DNA of 64,000 nt from Heloderma charlesbogerti (lineage: Eukaryota > Chordata > Lepidosauria > Squamata > Helodermatidae). The position numbers and the translations under genes are program-made. The notes beneath the pieces were generated by a model. That model worked only from the letters and a program-made list of their open reading frames with translations. It ran no database searches and had not been told where the DNA came from. How positions within the stretch are numbered: the stretch's first letter is position 1; every line of letters begins with the position of its first letter. Below are positions 54,421-64,000 of this stretch, piece after piece. The DNA lies in assembly GCA_026122225.1 (NCBI GenBank), contig JANEZZ010002066.1, positions 372,001 to 436,000 on the forward strand, read 5' to 3'.

Positions 54421-57165
54421 ATGCATAATTTCATTACAATTCTAACAGCAGAGTTTGATACTGGGTGAGGTGCTCTAGCCCCGCTTGTGTTTTGGGATTC
54501 TAGCGGGGGGGGGTATTTACAAGGAGACTTTATTGGGTAACTTACAGCACACAGGCATACCTAATGGTTGGATCAGACAGCTTCTCTGAACCACGAGCTA
54601 TTGGGCTAAATGGGTCTTATACCATACATGTTACCCATGAGGCAGCACAACACTAGCAAGCATTTTCAGCATAGGCCAGAAGTGTTTGGTTCTCAGGCAC
54701 AGCTTTCTGTAAACAGACTTCGCTTCTCAAACAAAGTGCTTGATAATACTTTCATTTATTAGTATGGGAACAGAAATCTCTCTTTTTTTTTTTTGCTTTC
54801 TTTTTCTTGCTGATCTGCCTGTATTGCAGATCATGTTTCAAACTTTTTACATAAAACTTTTTTCTCTATGCACCAGCCTTGTCTCTTTGTCTTTTTTCAA
54901 GTTAAACTCACTTACTTAAACCTTTCTGCCTTACACTAGTCCCAATGACACACATTTTGGATAGGCTTTTCTTCACCTTCTAGTTACATTTTCTTCATCT
55001 TAAAGAACTATTACATTATTGTGGCTACTTTACCCCAGGTAATAAGCTCTAGGCATAATCAGCTGCTTCTAATTCACCCTGGGGGCAACTATGGCCACGC
55101 TTCTTCTCTACAAATGTTCTTTCTCTTTGCTTCTTGACTCTTCTTTTTTCTTTTTTCTCCCTTTTCTATCTGTCTGCCACTTTCTCTATTTCTGTCTTTT
55201 CTACTTGCCTCTGTCTTTTTCTTTGTCATCCATTGGGAACCACACACTCAGTATCATTTGGAGTTGCAACTAACACTAATCTGCAAATATCACATATATT
55301 TTATGATATCTAAGAAAACATAAAATATACACAACAAACGTTTTTGCAATTTAACACAATGAATGGAAAACACTTTTTGCATGGTAAGGCATGATGGAGC
55401 AGATCCAGCAATCATATTGCTCTTCTGGCTGAAAGCTCAGGGCCCATCAAAATTAAGGGATGGGCATACTCACACACGCAAAGAGTTCTAGGTCACCATT
55501 TTTGCATCGGCAACTCTATGCTGCATGAGTTCTGGCAGAAGGAAATCTAAAAGTCATAGATCAAACTCAGCCTGTTGTACACTGAGCTGACTACAAACAC
55601 AGACACACGGTCTACAGCGATGAGAGTTCACGTTTATCAAAAGCTTCACAGCACTGTCCATGGCAAGTCTTTGACAATTTAAAATTTTAGTCCATGTGCA
55701 GAGTGTCTCTAAAAAGCCCAGACAATGATGGAGGCAAACAGAGAAGGCTCTGGGCAATGAAGATGAGATGTTTCCAGCAAAGGCTCCCCACTTTTGCATC
55801 AGTTTAAAAAGGGGAAATGTGGCCTACACCCCTTCTGACAGACAAGGGCCTTTAACTTTTTAGCAAGGCCTCTGTGCTCTGTCTAAACAGAGCGGCACAG
55901 CTCAGCTCTCTAGCCGTGACGCTTCAGCCTGGGCAACTCCTCTACTTCTGTCAGGTTCTCACAGACATTTTAAAAACTTACTCTTTTTTTTTTTTCTTTT
56001 AACTTGGTACACGAAAGCAAAGTGCCGAAACTCAGGATGCTGGGGGGTGATGGGCATCGCTTTATACTTGCATTTTCAGGCAGCCATTAATCTTCTTCTG
56101 GGAGGCAGTGGGGTGATTTGCAGGACTTCAAAGGCAAGCTTCCCAGTTTGTTTGTATTTGTAAATCCCAAGCTTAAAACAGGACACGATGAGGTACAGGG
56201 CAGCTAAATCTTTGCTTTGGCACGGGCAACAAATAACTCAGGTCAGCTTTCTTCGCTGGGGTCTCACAGGAAAACAGTCTTAATTTAAAGTTGTAACATC
56301 ACTGACAGCGTCTGCCAGCCAGCTACACAGAGCTCACTGTTTTTCAAGACAGTTACTCCAATATCTTCTTTTCTTCTCAATCAGGTTGGGTCTCCCAGCT
56401 TACACAGTTTATTGCAGCTTCCAGGAGCATGGTAGTAGCATGATTTTGGCTTGGCCAGGAATATGCTGTCTGGTTTCTCGGTCTCTTCAGCACACACACT
56501 CAGGCAGTGTAACACTGGACACTTAAATCAGTGAGATTTCTTCATTGCAGGGAATCCCACAGCAAAAGCTTAATGGTTACGCTCTTCAGAAATCATATAG
56601 CTGATGGTCAGTAGCTACAGGCTCTATGCAGTTCTAACACAGTTCAAAGCTAAACACGGTTACCTTGACAGACATCTTCAACGTGGTCTCTCCGCTTCAT
56701 TCTGCCTTGGGACTGTCCTATGGCACACTTTCCACTCGAAGAGCGGTCTAGCCTGTGCCCTGGGGGCTGATTCTTCACTTTTATTCTCCATTTTGCGCCT
56801 TCATCCTCTGGGTCTTCATTTTCAGTTTCCATTTCTTAGGGATTTCATCTCAATTAGGCGAGGTGATGATGTTGCACAACTCAGAACTTTGTGGGCAATT
56901 CTCCTGCTCCCCTCCCGGTGCACTAGCTACTTTTTCGGCCTCACACTCCCACGCTCCCACGCTTCGTTAAAAGCCAGGCTGTCCTGCAACATTTCTCTGA
57001 TTAACAGCCTCAAATCTTGTTCTTGTTTTTGTCTCAGCTCGGCCTTGAGCTTTTTTGCTGTTTCCTCTCTCTATTCTGAATCTTTTTTAGAAAAAAATCT
57101 TTTTCCTTTTTTTTTTTTAACATACATCTCAAGGGGGTGCAAGTCTTGCTTCCCCCACCTCCCAT
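54421..57165 (-). pseudogene. ERV internal region with gag-like start, no pol or env
   Basis: The minus frame starting at 57165 begins MGGGGSK (a myristoylation-type Gly2 context) followed by TPLRCML, resembling the matrix start of gammaretrovirus-like gag. It then enters a lysine-rich A tract and is lost. A second frame near 56940-57060 reads as charged coiled-coil (EQDLRLLIREMLQ). No protease, integrase, RT (YxDD) or envelope motifs are visible in the remaining 2.5 kb, which is A-rich on minus. Defective and internally deleted. The 187-codon plus-strand frame at 56604-57167 is antisense and not supported. Confidence 0.72.
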
Positions 57166-57882
57166 AGCTTCCCTCCTAAGATGAAGACGGACACAAAGAG
57201 GGAGGGGATTGGTCAGCGAGTAAGGGATCTCACTGGCCGACACAAAAGGAATTTCACACCACGCACTTTGCTACTGGCCTGGGCACCCTGACGGTCAACG
57301 GTATGCGACAGAAACCGCAGTAGCCACTCACACAATCATCAATTTTCACCACTTCATTCATATGTCCCTGCCACCCACTTTTCCCACTTTTCACTAGAGC
57401 GGAAAGCGGCTTCCCCAGCTTCCTCAGCTTCCTGCTGAGTACTGGCCGTGCTGAGTACTGGCGCCCGCTCGGGGGTGTGATCAGGCCCCCCTTCTACACT
57501 CAAGGGGTAGGTTCTTTTGTATACGTATACCAACACTGACCTTCTTCATAAGGTGGGGCCCTCTTTTTTTCTGCCCAGTGGCCTTTCTCCCTAAAGGTGG
57601 GGCCCTCTTTTATTCCATATACTTGCCTTTCTCCCAAAGGCTTTCAATGTGGGTTTCAACTCAATTGCAGCTGCAGGATGGGCAGGGCTCAAGTTCCTTC
57701 CTCCGCTTCCCAAGGTTCTCTTGCTGCTCGCTGCCGTTTGGGCGATCCCAGCGTAGGCCCTATCCCGTTTACCCGACAAAAGGTCGGTGGCGCCAAGAAA
57801 GGGAGGCATGCGCCGAGCTCTCCCTCCCGGTGCGGCGATTAAGAGCAGGCAACTGCCACCTCTCTTTCTCAGAGCCTGCCAC

Positions 57883-57900
57883 ATCCGAGTCACGGCACCA
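57883..57900 (-). other. ERV primer-binding site (tRNA-His)
   Basis: On minus TGGTGCCGTGACTCGGAT, complementary to the 3' end of tRNA-His (including CCA), four bases inside the 5' LTR. Known use of this primer class includes HERV-H. Confidence 0.9.
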
Positions 57901-57904
57901 TTTA

Positions 57905-58386
57905 TGTTGCAGAACTCAGAGTCAGAGAGACCACGGAGTGAAGGAAAAAGAGTTTCTTTATTTAACGCGCGGGCTTAAGGCTGGAATCATTTCCAAAGAG
58001 CCAGAAACCGCGATTTACATCAGCACATTGTTTTTATAGATATTGTGACACATAGGAAACGGCTCCTCTTTTCCCTCCCGAGTGGGGTTGCAGTCCTTAA
58101 CATTTCTTCTCCTAGCACCATTGTTTATAATACAAGAAATGGGTTATAGGGTAGCTATGATAAGCAGAGAACAGAAGAGAACAGCAAAGAACAAAATATA
58201 CAATAAGCAAAGAACAGGAACATGATATGCGATTCTATGCTGACCTTAGCCTTTGTTGACAAGATAAGAAATTCTTGTGTCTCGTCAGCTTACAAACATA
58301 TATTTCAGAGAGCAAGAGCTCAGCAAGAACATGAAGCATGAGACTGCATGAGGCTACTTAGTCTGACCCCCGATATGGCTGCTACA
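57905..58386 (-). repeat. ERV 5' LTR
   Basis: 482 bp, TGTAGCAGCC...CTGCAACA on minus; partner of 53928-54408. It should carry the ERV promoter. No certain TATA box was assigned. Confidence 0.92.
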
Positions 58387-58390
58387 CCTG

Positions 58391-58961
58391 TAACTGCTAC
58401 TTTATCCACTAAGTCATCTCTGTTGGCTAGGATGAAGTCAAGGATAGCTGATCCTCTAGTTCCTTCCTCTACTTTCTGTAGGAGGAAGTTATCCGCCACA
58501 CAAGTCAGGAATTTCCTGGAGGGGCCATGTTTTGCAGAATTTCTCTCCCAACAAATATCGGGGAAATTGAAGTCCCCCATTATTACTACATCATGCTTCC
58601 TTAAAACTTTGGCTATTTGCTTTTCAAAAGTTTCATCCTTGTCTTCTCCTTGATTGGGTGGCTGGTAGTAGACTCCGACCACCAGGTTCCTTTTATTCTT
58701 TGCTCCATTTATTTCAACCCAGATGCTCTTGATGGGGCTACCAAGCTCCTCCTCCTGTATTTCTGTGCAGAGATATGTATTTTTCACATACAGTGCAATC
58801 CCACCTCCCTTTCTGTTCCTCCTGTTCTTTTTGAACAAGTTATATCCTTCAATTGCTGTATTCCAGTCATGAGAGTCATCCCACCAAGTCTCAGTTATAC
58901 CTGTCAGGTCATAATTTCCCTCTTGTATTAAGAGTTCAAGTTCGTTCTGTTTGTTTCCCAT
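58391..58961 (-). pseudogene. CR1 ORF2, endonuclease domain
   Basis: Nicks the target DNA to start reverse transcription. 190 residues remain from the Met at 58961: [16 protein letters not shown] (catalytic Glu block, Glu25), [10 protein letters not shown] (51-60), [10 protein letters not shown] (93-102), [14 protein letters not shown] (125-138, catalytic Asp/Asn) and [10 protein letters not shown] (171-180). It is cut at codon 190 by the ERV. Upstream homologous sequence (LYTNAQS) is preceded by an in-frame TGA, so the true N-terminus is already broken. Confidence 0.92.
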
Positions 58962-59135
58962 ACTCTGGGCATTAGTATATAGTCATCGAAGACCATGTGC
59001 TTCATAGTCTGGCTTTCTTCCTACATGTGTCTGAAGACTATTATTGGGTGCTATCAGAGCTTTTTCTCTCCATTGCAGTGCATGCGCCTACGTCCATTGT
59101 TGCCCCCAACATTACATCTCCCTTCCCCGTAGGAT

Positions 59136-60161
59136 TCAGTTTAAAGCCCTCCTGATGAAGTTCTTCATGCTGTGGTCAAACACATTCTTCCCATCCTTTC
59201 TGAGGTGCAACCCGTCCCTAGCCAACAGCCCATCTTCCAGGAAGTATAGCCCATGGTCCCATAATCCAAATCTCTCTTGTCGGCACCACCTTCATAGCCA
59301 GTCATTCACCCGGAGTATTTTTCGTTCCCTTTCTATCCCTCTTCTAACTACTGGAAGGATGGATGAGAAAACTATCTGGGCCCCAAAGTTCTTGAGTTTC
59401 CTTCCCAAAGCTTCAAAGTCTGACATGATCTCTTCGTAGCTCCGCTTGGCAGTATCATTTGTTCCCACATGGATGAGAAGAAAGGGATACCTGTCAGTGG
59501 GCTTTATGAGTGCAGGCAACCTTTCAGTCACGTCTCTAATCTGTCCTCCCAGGAGACAACATACCTGGCGAGTCCATGGGTCTTTGCGACATACTTGGGT
59601 CTCGATCCCACGCAGCAAGGAGTCTCCCACTACTACCACTCTTCTCTTTTTCTTGTTGTAGGCCTGGGTTTCATCGCCTCTGTTTGACTGACCTTCAGCC
59701 TCTTGCTCACTCTCATGCAGGTTCCCCTGTGATTCGTCCTCTGCAGGCTGTCCTCCAGTCTCATCTGCGAGTACCTGGAATCGGTTCCACAGCTCCACTG
59801 CTTCCACTGGTGCAGAGTGGCATCTAGTTCTTCTTCTCTTAACTGTCACCCTTTTCCAAGGAGTATACTCTACTCCATTTTTCTTCACCTCAGCATTTCC
59901 CACTGCCTCATCTTGCTGTTGCTCTTCAAGCTTCTGGTCTTCCCTTTGCTGCTGTAGTTCCCCCATTCTGTCCAAGAACTCTTCGTGTTCTCTTATTCCC
60001 CAGAGGGTCGACAGTCGCCGCTCCAGTCCACTTACTTTTCCTTCCAGTAGCGTGATCAACTTGCACTTGTTGCAGGTGTAGGCTATGTTGTTCTCAGGCA
60101 AGAAAACAAACATTGCACACACCTTGCAGGTCACCACCACTGGAGAGTCTTGTCCTTCCAT
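59136..60161 (-). pseudogene. CR1 ORF1 (zinc finger, coiled coil, SGNH esterase) with one nonsense codon
   Basis: Nucleic-acid-binding/esterase protein of CR1 LINEs. From Met at 60161: a C-x2-C pair (12, 15) and a C-x2-C pair (30, 33), a leucine/glutamine-rich coiled coil (about 36-90), a basic patch (102-113), then the esterase: RVVVVGDSLLRG (nucleophile Ser181) and LLIHVGTNDTAK (oxyanion block 228-239). The long open frame ends at a TGA (59292-59294, codon 290). The same frame continues past it to 59136 with ARDGLHLRKDG, the catalytic Asp/His block. One substitution therefore seems to be the only break. Total 341 codons, typical for the family. Confidence 0.9.
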
Positions 60162-60250
60162 AGCCTCTTTTCCCTTTTTGTGTCTAGCTTTGTGATTGTT
60201 CTAGACTAGCCTGTGCCTGCTCCTCTACTCAGTAGAGGTTAAAAGCAGAG

Positions 60251-60486
60251 TCCCACTGGTGTGAAAGTGTGTGTTACAAGACAAATAAATGGAAAAAAGT
60301 TAATTTTTCCAGTGTAATTTGCAGTGTAGTTTTGATGCAGAAAAATAAAGTTATACATTTGGCTCATATTAAAAACTGGCAGAGGCCTCAAGGACAAAGC
60401 TCAGTTTGGGGAAGAGGTCCTTGGAAATATGGAGGCAAGGGTATGGCCTGAAAGAAGGATACAGGTAAAGGAGAGGGAAGCTTGGG
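60251..60486. other. unique sequence
   Basis: No recognised feature. Confidence 0.35.
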
Positions 60487-60635
60487 TGAAGAGAAGAGAA
60501 GGGAAGGGAAGGGAAGGGAAGGGAAGGGAAGGGAAGGGAAGGGAAGGGAAGGGAAGGGAAGGGAAGAGAAGAGAAGAGAAGAGAAGAGAAGAGAAGAGAA
60601 GAGAAGAGAAGAGAAGAGAAGAGAAGAGAAGGAAA
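60487..60635. repeat. pentanucleotide array, (GGGAA)n then (GAGAA)n
   Basis: About 15 GGGAA units are followed by about 13 GAGAA units with a sharp switch near 60565. The long GR/EK-rich frames here are artefacts of the repeat. Confidence 0.95.
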
Positions 60636-60648
60636 TGATGCAAGGAAG

Positions 60649-60770
60649 TAGGGATGTGAGAGAAATCTACAACTGAATAAGATAAGTTTGGAGTTCTATG
60701 AATCAGACCTGCAGATTTCACAGGGGACCAGCTTTTTCCAAGTAGAATGGATTCCAAAGACATGTGAAGC
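60649..60770 (+). mobile_element. hAT-like terminus fragment
   Basis: TAGGGATGTGAGAGAAATCTAC...CAGACCTGCAGATTTCACAGG resembles the left end of the element at 1861. No right end. Confidence 0.5.
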
Positions 60771-60848
60771 AGTTGACAGCTGGTTGGCCACTGTGTGAAC
60801 AGAATGCTGGAAGATCCAGCATGGCTCTTCTTATGTTCTTATGATAAT
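60771..60848 (+). mobile_element. CR1-like LINE (second family), 3' end
   Basis: CAGCTGGTTGGCCACTGTGTG...GATCCAGCATGGCTCTTCTTATGTTCTTATG. Confidence 0.8.
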
Positions 60849-61493
60849 AATACCAGCCTACTTTATGGAGATGCTGCAGGATTGCTTCATAATTAACATC
60901 ATGTCCTTTGAACACTGAGATCACTTTATAAATATTTAGTAATATCATAAGATGCTTTGAAGAAACCCAAAAGTATTTCAGTAAGACTCTTGGCATTTCT
61001 CAGATGGGGTTGCATGACCCACAGAAAACATGAATGCACACTGATAGTCTAGTGGTCCCATGGGTGTGTTCTGATGTTCATCAGTACCAGAGGTCCTATT
61101 GGAGGTCCAGATCTTGTAATGAAACTCTCTACCCAGTGGGCAAAGTTGCTAAAATCTGGAATTAGGGTTGCTGCAGAATTCACAAATTCAGATTGGGGCA
61201 CTGCCAAAGAGAACCAAAGAGAGATTCAATAAAGCTAGCTCATTTCTTATGGGAGTTATGCACATCTGTAGTGGGGAGGAAGCTTAAAGGTAATATAAAG
61301 CAGTCTTCTCAACCACACGCAGCATCCACCATTGCTAATGTTATTACAGTTACAGGATGTTCTAGAGGACCCACAATGCACTTGTCAAGCTGAGGAAGGA
61401 AAGCCTGTATTGTATGTCAGGGCATCACATATCAGAGCAGTAGTCAGAGACACTGCTGTGGTATGTATGCAGTTAAAGTGGAGGAGGAACAAT
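60849..61493. other. unique sequence
   Basis: About 645 bp, no gene recognised. Confidence 0.4.
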
Positions 61494-61898
61494 TGCGAGC
61501 GGAGATGGGTTAAAGAAGACGCAGACAACAAGCTTGGGTTGAAAATTGGGCCACATTTATTGAAATAGCTGCAAAGGGGTAACTAGGACGGGCATCTAAC
61601 TGTGTCAGCGGCTAGCTGGCACTTCTTGGGCGAAAACATTCACAGCCTGAGGGGTGGCAGTGATCTCGCCATCCCTCTGGACTGCCCCTTCTGGGGGAGG
61701 TAGACCTTCCGGTGTCACCCCCAACCCGGTGCTGCAAAACACCTGGGTGAGTGAGTAGGGTTGGTCTCCCAGGCAACCCTTATCCCCCCGCCGAGCCGCA
61801 CAACCCGTTCGGGGGGCCCTCAGGTGTCACCTGTCACCATAAGGTGCCTCTGCATGCACACCATCCCTACTTTCCTTTTTTGCCCGTCCTAGCCGCCA
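61494..61898 (-). repeat. split direct repeat B2
   Basis: TTGCGAGCGGAG...CCTAGCCGCCA, 405 bp. Equal in length to 62271-62675, with about 95% identity counted by eye. Confidence 0.88.
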
Positions 61899-62270
61899 AC
61901 TGGAATGTGACCAATGATAAAGACCATATTCCCTTACAGGACACACTCGACCTGCAAAACAGTGTGAAGTAGGCAAAAAAGATGCACAGTAATAGGCCAA
62001 TTGAACTGTGAGCCAAAAAATTCCTACATGATTCCCAAAGGGCAACCAGTAATAAACCCACACTGCTTAGGGGAGGGTGGGAGGGAGCTGCGTTGAGCCA
62101 GAGAGCTGAGTTTGAGAAGGGGGCTGAGTTTAAGGCAACTCAGCCTGCCCCTCCTTGCATGGTGGTGCCACTGGGGTGCACCAATCAAAGGCCCCTGCAT
62201 CATGTCACCCCACCCACCCGCAATGCCCCCCCCCTTTTAGCCAGACAAGCTGGCGCTGGGTGAGGGCATT
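61899..62270 (-). repeat. A2 block between the two B repeats
   Basis: 372 bp, single copy in the window. In the Ngaro model its partner A1 is at the 5' end. Confidence 0.6.
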
Positions 62271-62675
62271 TGCGAGCAGAGATGGGTTAAAGAAGACGCA
62301 GACAACAAGCTTGGGTTGAAAATTGGGCCACATTTATTGAAATAGCTGCAAAGGGGTAACTAGGATGGGCATCTAACTGTGTCAGTGGCTAGCTGGCACT
62401 TCTTGGGTGAAAACATACCCAGCCTGAGGGGTGGTGGTGATCTCACCATCCCTCCGGACTGCCCTTTCTGGGGGAGGTAGACCTTCCGGTGTCACCCCCA
62501 ACCTGATGCCGCGAAACACCTGGGTGAGTGAGTAGGGTTGGTCTCCCAGGCAACCCTTATCCCCCCGCTGAGCCGCACAACCCATTCGGGGGGCCCTCAG
62601 GCATCACCTGTCACCATAAGATGCCTCTGCATGCACACCATCCCTACTTTCCTGTTTTGCCCGTCCTAGCCGCCA
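62271..62675 (-). repeat. split direct repeat B1
   Basis: TGCGAGCAGAG...CCTAGCCGCCA, 405 bp, partner of 61494-61898. CACATTTATTGAAATAG inside would give CAATAAATG on minus, a possible polyadenylation signal. Confidence 0.88.
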
Positions 62676-62861
62676 CAGGAGTCACAAGCCTAGAGCTTGT
62701 GAAACTCCCCCCACCTGCGCAGAAGAACTTCCCGCAGGCCCCTTTGCAGATCAGACAGACATATGTTATTCACTAAATGAGACAGGCGGACACAGTCCTA
62801 CCTGTAACACTCCCTCCATGTCCACAGAATTCCCTGGCGGGTGGTGCATCCATCACCTCAT

Positions 62862-63200
62862 TCACCTGGCAATAAGCCATTTCTCTGTGCACTTTCCAAC
62901 GTGCCCTGCCACTGGCAACGTTATTCCATTCCTTCCCATTGATCCATGGGAGCAGTGAGGGCTGCAATAGGCTACTTCCGGCCAGGTATGCCGGACCACC
63001 TGTATCTCAACCAAGGCCTGTTCCATCAGGTCCTCGCCTGGCTTACAGCCGAAGTCATTCCCTCCAATGTGCAGCACCTGGACCTGCGGAGGAAGACTGA
63101 CAAACTTGGTGGGACAGAGTGAGGAGGGGACTGCCAACGTATGCCACGTCTATGGAGCCACTGGATCTTAATGTGACAGGGTGACAGAAGCTGAATTCTG
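62862..63200 (-). pseudogene. SGNH hydrolase-like frame of the Ngaro element, decayed
   Basis: The minus frame 63137-62862 reads VQVLHIGGNDFGCKPGEDL (oxyanion GGND block, Asn/Asp near 63060) and VEIQVVRHTWPEVAYCSPH. In the upstream frame, IKIQWLHRRGIRWQS (about 63175-63130) matches the segment that precedes it in the family, so a frameshift separates the two. The nucleophile Ser block is not intact in either frame. The enzyme would be an esterase or acylhydrolase of unknown substrate; here it is non-functional. Confidence 0.65.
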
Positions 63201-63309
63201 AAGAAGACATACAAGCTCTTCATGCAGCTCCAGACATCAAAACGTGCCCATGTAAGAGCACCCGTACCGGCGTACAACGAGTCTGCTGGTCTAAGGAAGA
63301 AGCACATTA

Positions 63310-64000
63310 AGGGAAACTACACAATTGCCCTTAAGTCAACAGAAAACCGTTGAAGTGATAAAAACGGAGGCCCCTCCTCAGACCCGTGGCATGCCATAAA
63401 ACCCATAAGGTGCCGCCAGAGCATAATCCGTTGACTTGCGTTTGGCCGTGGGCCACTGCCGTGCCCTTGCCATGCCAATCAATTTGATCACCAAATATGT
63501 AAATGGATTACTTTGGGCGAGACCTGTACTTTGCAGCAAATCAAGGCCCTCCGGGACAAGTCGGCCTTGTGAGCCCAGACCAACCCTGCATTCCGTTAGG
63601 GCTGCTACGTGGAACAGGGAAACGTCTTATTGGAAAGCTCCAATGGAGGGCCATTACCCCTGGAGCCCGAAAGGGGCATCCGGAGAGAGAGGGTGGTTAA
63701 TTTACTAATGCAGGCAAACATCTGTGCCCAACACTATCTTGCACGCCGAAACCTAAATTCTGACATGGAGTCAGTGAAACCCACCTTTGTGGGCTGGAAG
63801 GCTAAATGGCCAGCTTGCGACTTATGATCCCAAATAGTCTGTTGTTCCTTACGGAGGCGTGAAATTGTGGCCAATGATCTATAGATAACGGCCATGAATC
63901 CTATCGCTGAGGTTTTGCCTAATGTGCAGCACACAAACCCTGCTCTGTCGCAGGCGGCTCCTGTACGGAAAGCCATGGAATGCAGGCTGGCATGCCTGGC
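63310..64000. other. internal Ngaro sequence, domain not assigned
   Basis: No frame longer than 90 codons. The minus frame 63976-63734 (80 aa) and the plus frame 63436-63708 (90 aa) show no RT (YxDD), RNase H or tyrosine-recombinase signature that I can recognise. Confidence 0.4.

Larger units (their letters stand above)
53928..58386 (-). mobile_element. endogenous retrovirus, non-autonomous, tRNA-His primer type
   Basis: Two LTRs (481 and 482 bp) in the same orientation, about 11 mismatches apart, with TG...CA ends and a 4-bp duplication CCTG. On minus: 5' LTR 58386-57905, primer site 57900-57883, a leader of about 720 bp, a gag-like start at 57165, about 2.7 kb without recognisable pol or env, polypurine tract 54420-54409, and 3' LTR 54408-53928. 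Low LTR divergence implies a fairly recent insertion. Mobilisation would have needed proteins from a relative. Confidence 0.93.
51682..60250 (-). mobile_element. near-complete CR1 LINE split by an ERV
   Basis: Minus-strand order: ORF1 (60161 down to 59136), ORF2 endonuclease (58961-58391), ERV insertion (58386-53928), ORF2 reverse transcriptase (53927-51916), 3' UTR and octamer tail (CATAGAATCGTAGAATAG at 51682). Without the ERV and its duplication it is about 4.1 kb, close to full-length CR1. The 5' boundary (about 60250) is an estimate. Frames are long with few breaks, so it is among the younger LINEs here. Confidence 0.9.
61494..64000 (-). mobile_element. Ngaro/DIRS-type retroelement, 3' portion (runs off the window)
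   Basis: On minus the order is: hydrolase frame (about 63190-62862), then direct repeat B1 (62675-62271), a unique block A2 (62270-61899) and direct repeat B2 (61898-61494). B1-A2-B2 is the hallmark of Ngaro split direct repeats; A1 should lie at the other end, beyond 64000. B1 and B2 are 405 bp each, about 21 differences. Sequence 63310-64000 should hold more internal region, but its frames are broken and I could not assign gag, RT or recombinase. SGNH hydrolase frames are known in vertebrate DIRS/Ngaro elements. Confidence 0.72.

Noticed and set aside
56604..57167. 187-codon plus-strand frame with hydrophobic, Ser/Phe-rich translation
   Set aside because: It is antisense to the ERV leader and gag start; its composition comes from an A-rich opposite strand.
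60429..60676. Glu/Lys/Arg-rich open frames
   Set aside because: Direct translation of the pentamer array.
63436..63976. Attempt to assign RT or tyrosine recombinase to the right edge
   Set aside because: No YxDD block or recombinase catalytic Arg/His/Tyr pattern could be recognised in any frame, so it is left unassigned.

Overview
The window looks like non-genic DNA (intergenic or intronic) from a vertebrate, most likely a squamate reptile. The evidence is the repeat mix: CR1 and L2 LINEs, BovB (RTE) LINE 3' ends, tRNA-headed SINEs of the lizard/snake type with (AATA)n tails, hAT-like non-autonomous DNA elements, a gammaretrovirus-like ERV and an Ngaro/DIRS-type retroelement. I find no convincing host protein-coding exon, rRNA, functional tRNA gene, CRISPR array or bacterial-type signal. 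The only credible coding sequence belongs to retroelements.

Left two-thirds (1-47 kb): at least sixteen copies, whole or broken, of one family of non-autonomous elements dominate. Ends are TAGGGATG...CATCCCTA and complete copies are about 750-960 bp. Many are flanked by 8-bp target duplications (examples: CTAATTTG, TTTAGAAC, GCAATAAT, GCTGTGGG), which places them with hAT elements. Their cores are palindromes built of palindromes: short TACGTA-centred hairpins and GCAAATGGCGGC hairpins are set in exact mirror register inside a foldback of about 350-460 bp. Both terminal modules look like exons: each ends in an outward-facing GGTAAG(T) splice donor. In several copies the right module starts at a poly-T/ACCCAG acceptor, and the left module often holds a short open frame starting MAAAAAGRKT. 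Related families with the same termini but other cores (called X, Y, Z here) are interspersed. At 9.1-11.1 kb three elements are nested, each with its own target duplication. Many copies sit inside L2 or CR1 LINEs, so they are younger than those LINEs.

Middle (26-38 and 46-51 kb): broken L2 and CR1 copies, BovB tails, SINEs, small MITEs and microsatellites, separated by AT-rich unique sequence.

Right third: a nearly complete minus-strand CR1 (51.7-60.25 kb) has zinc-finger/SGNH-esterase ORF1, endonuclease and reverse transcriptase. A 4.46-kb ERV splits it. That ERV has two 481/482-bp LTRs, a tRNA-His primer site and a 4-bp target duplication, but no pol or env. From 61.5 kb to the window edge lies the 3' part of an Ngaro-type element, recognised by a B1-A2-B2 split direct repeat and a decayed SGNH hydrolase frame.
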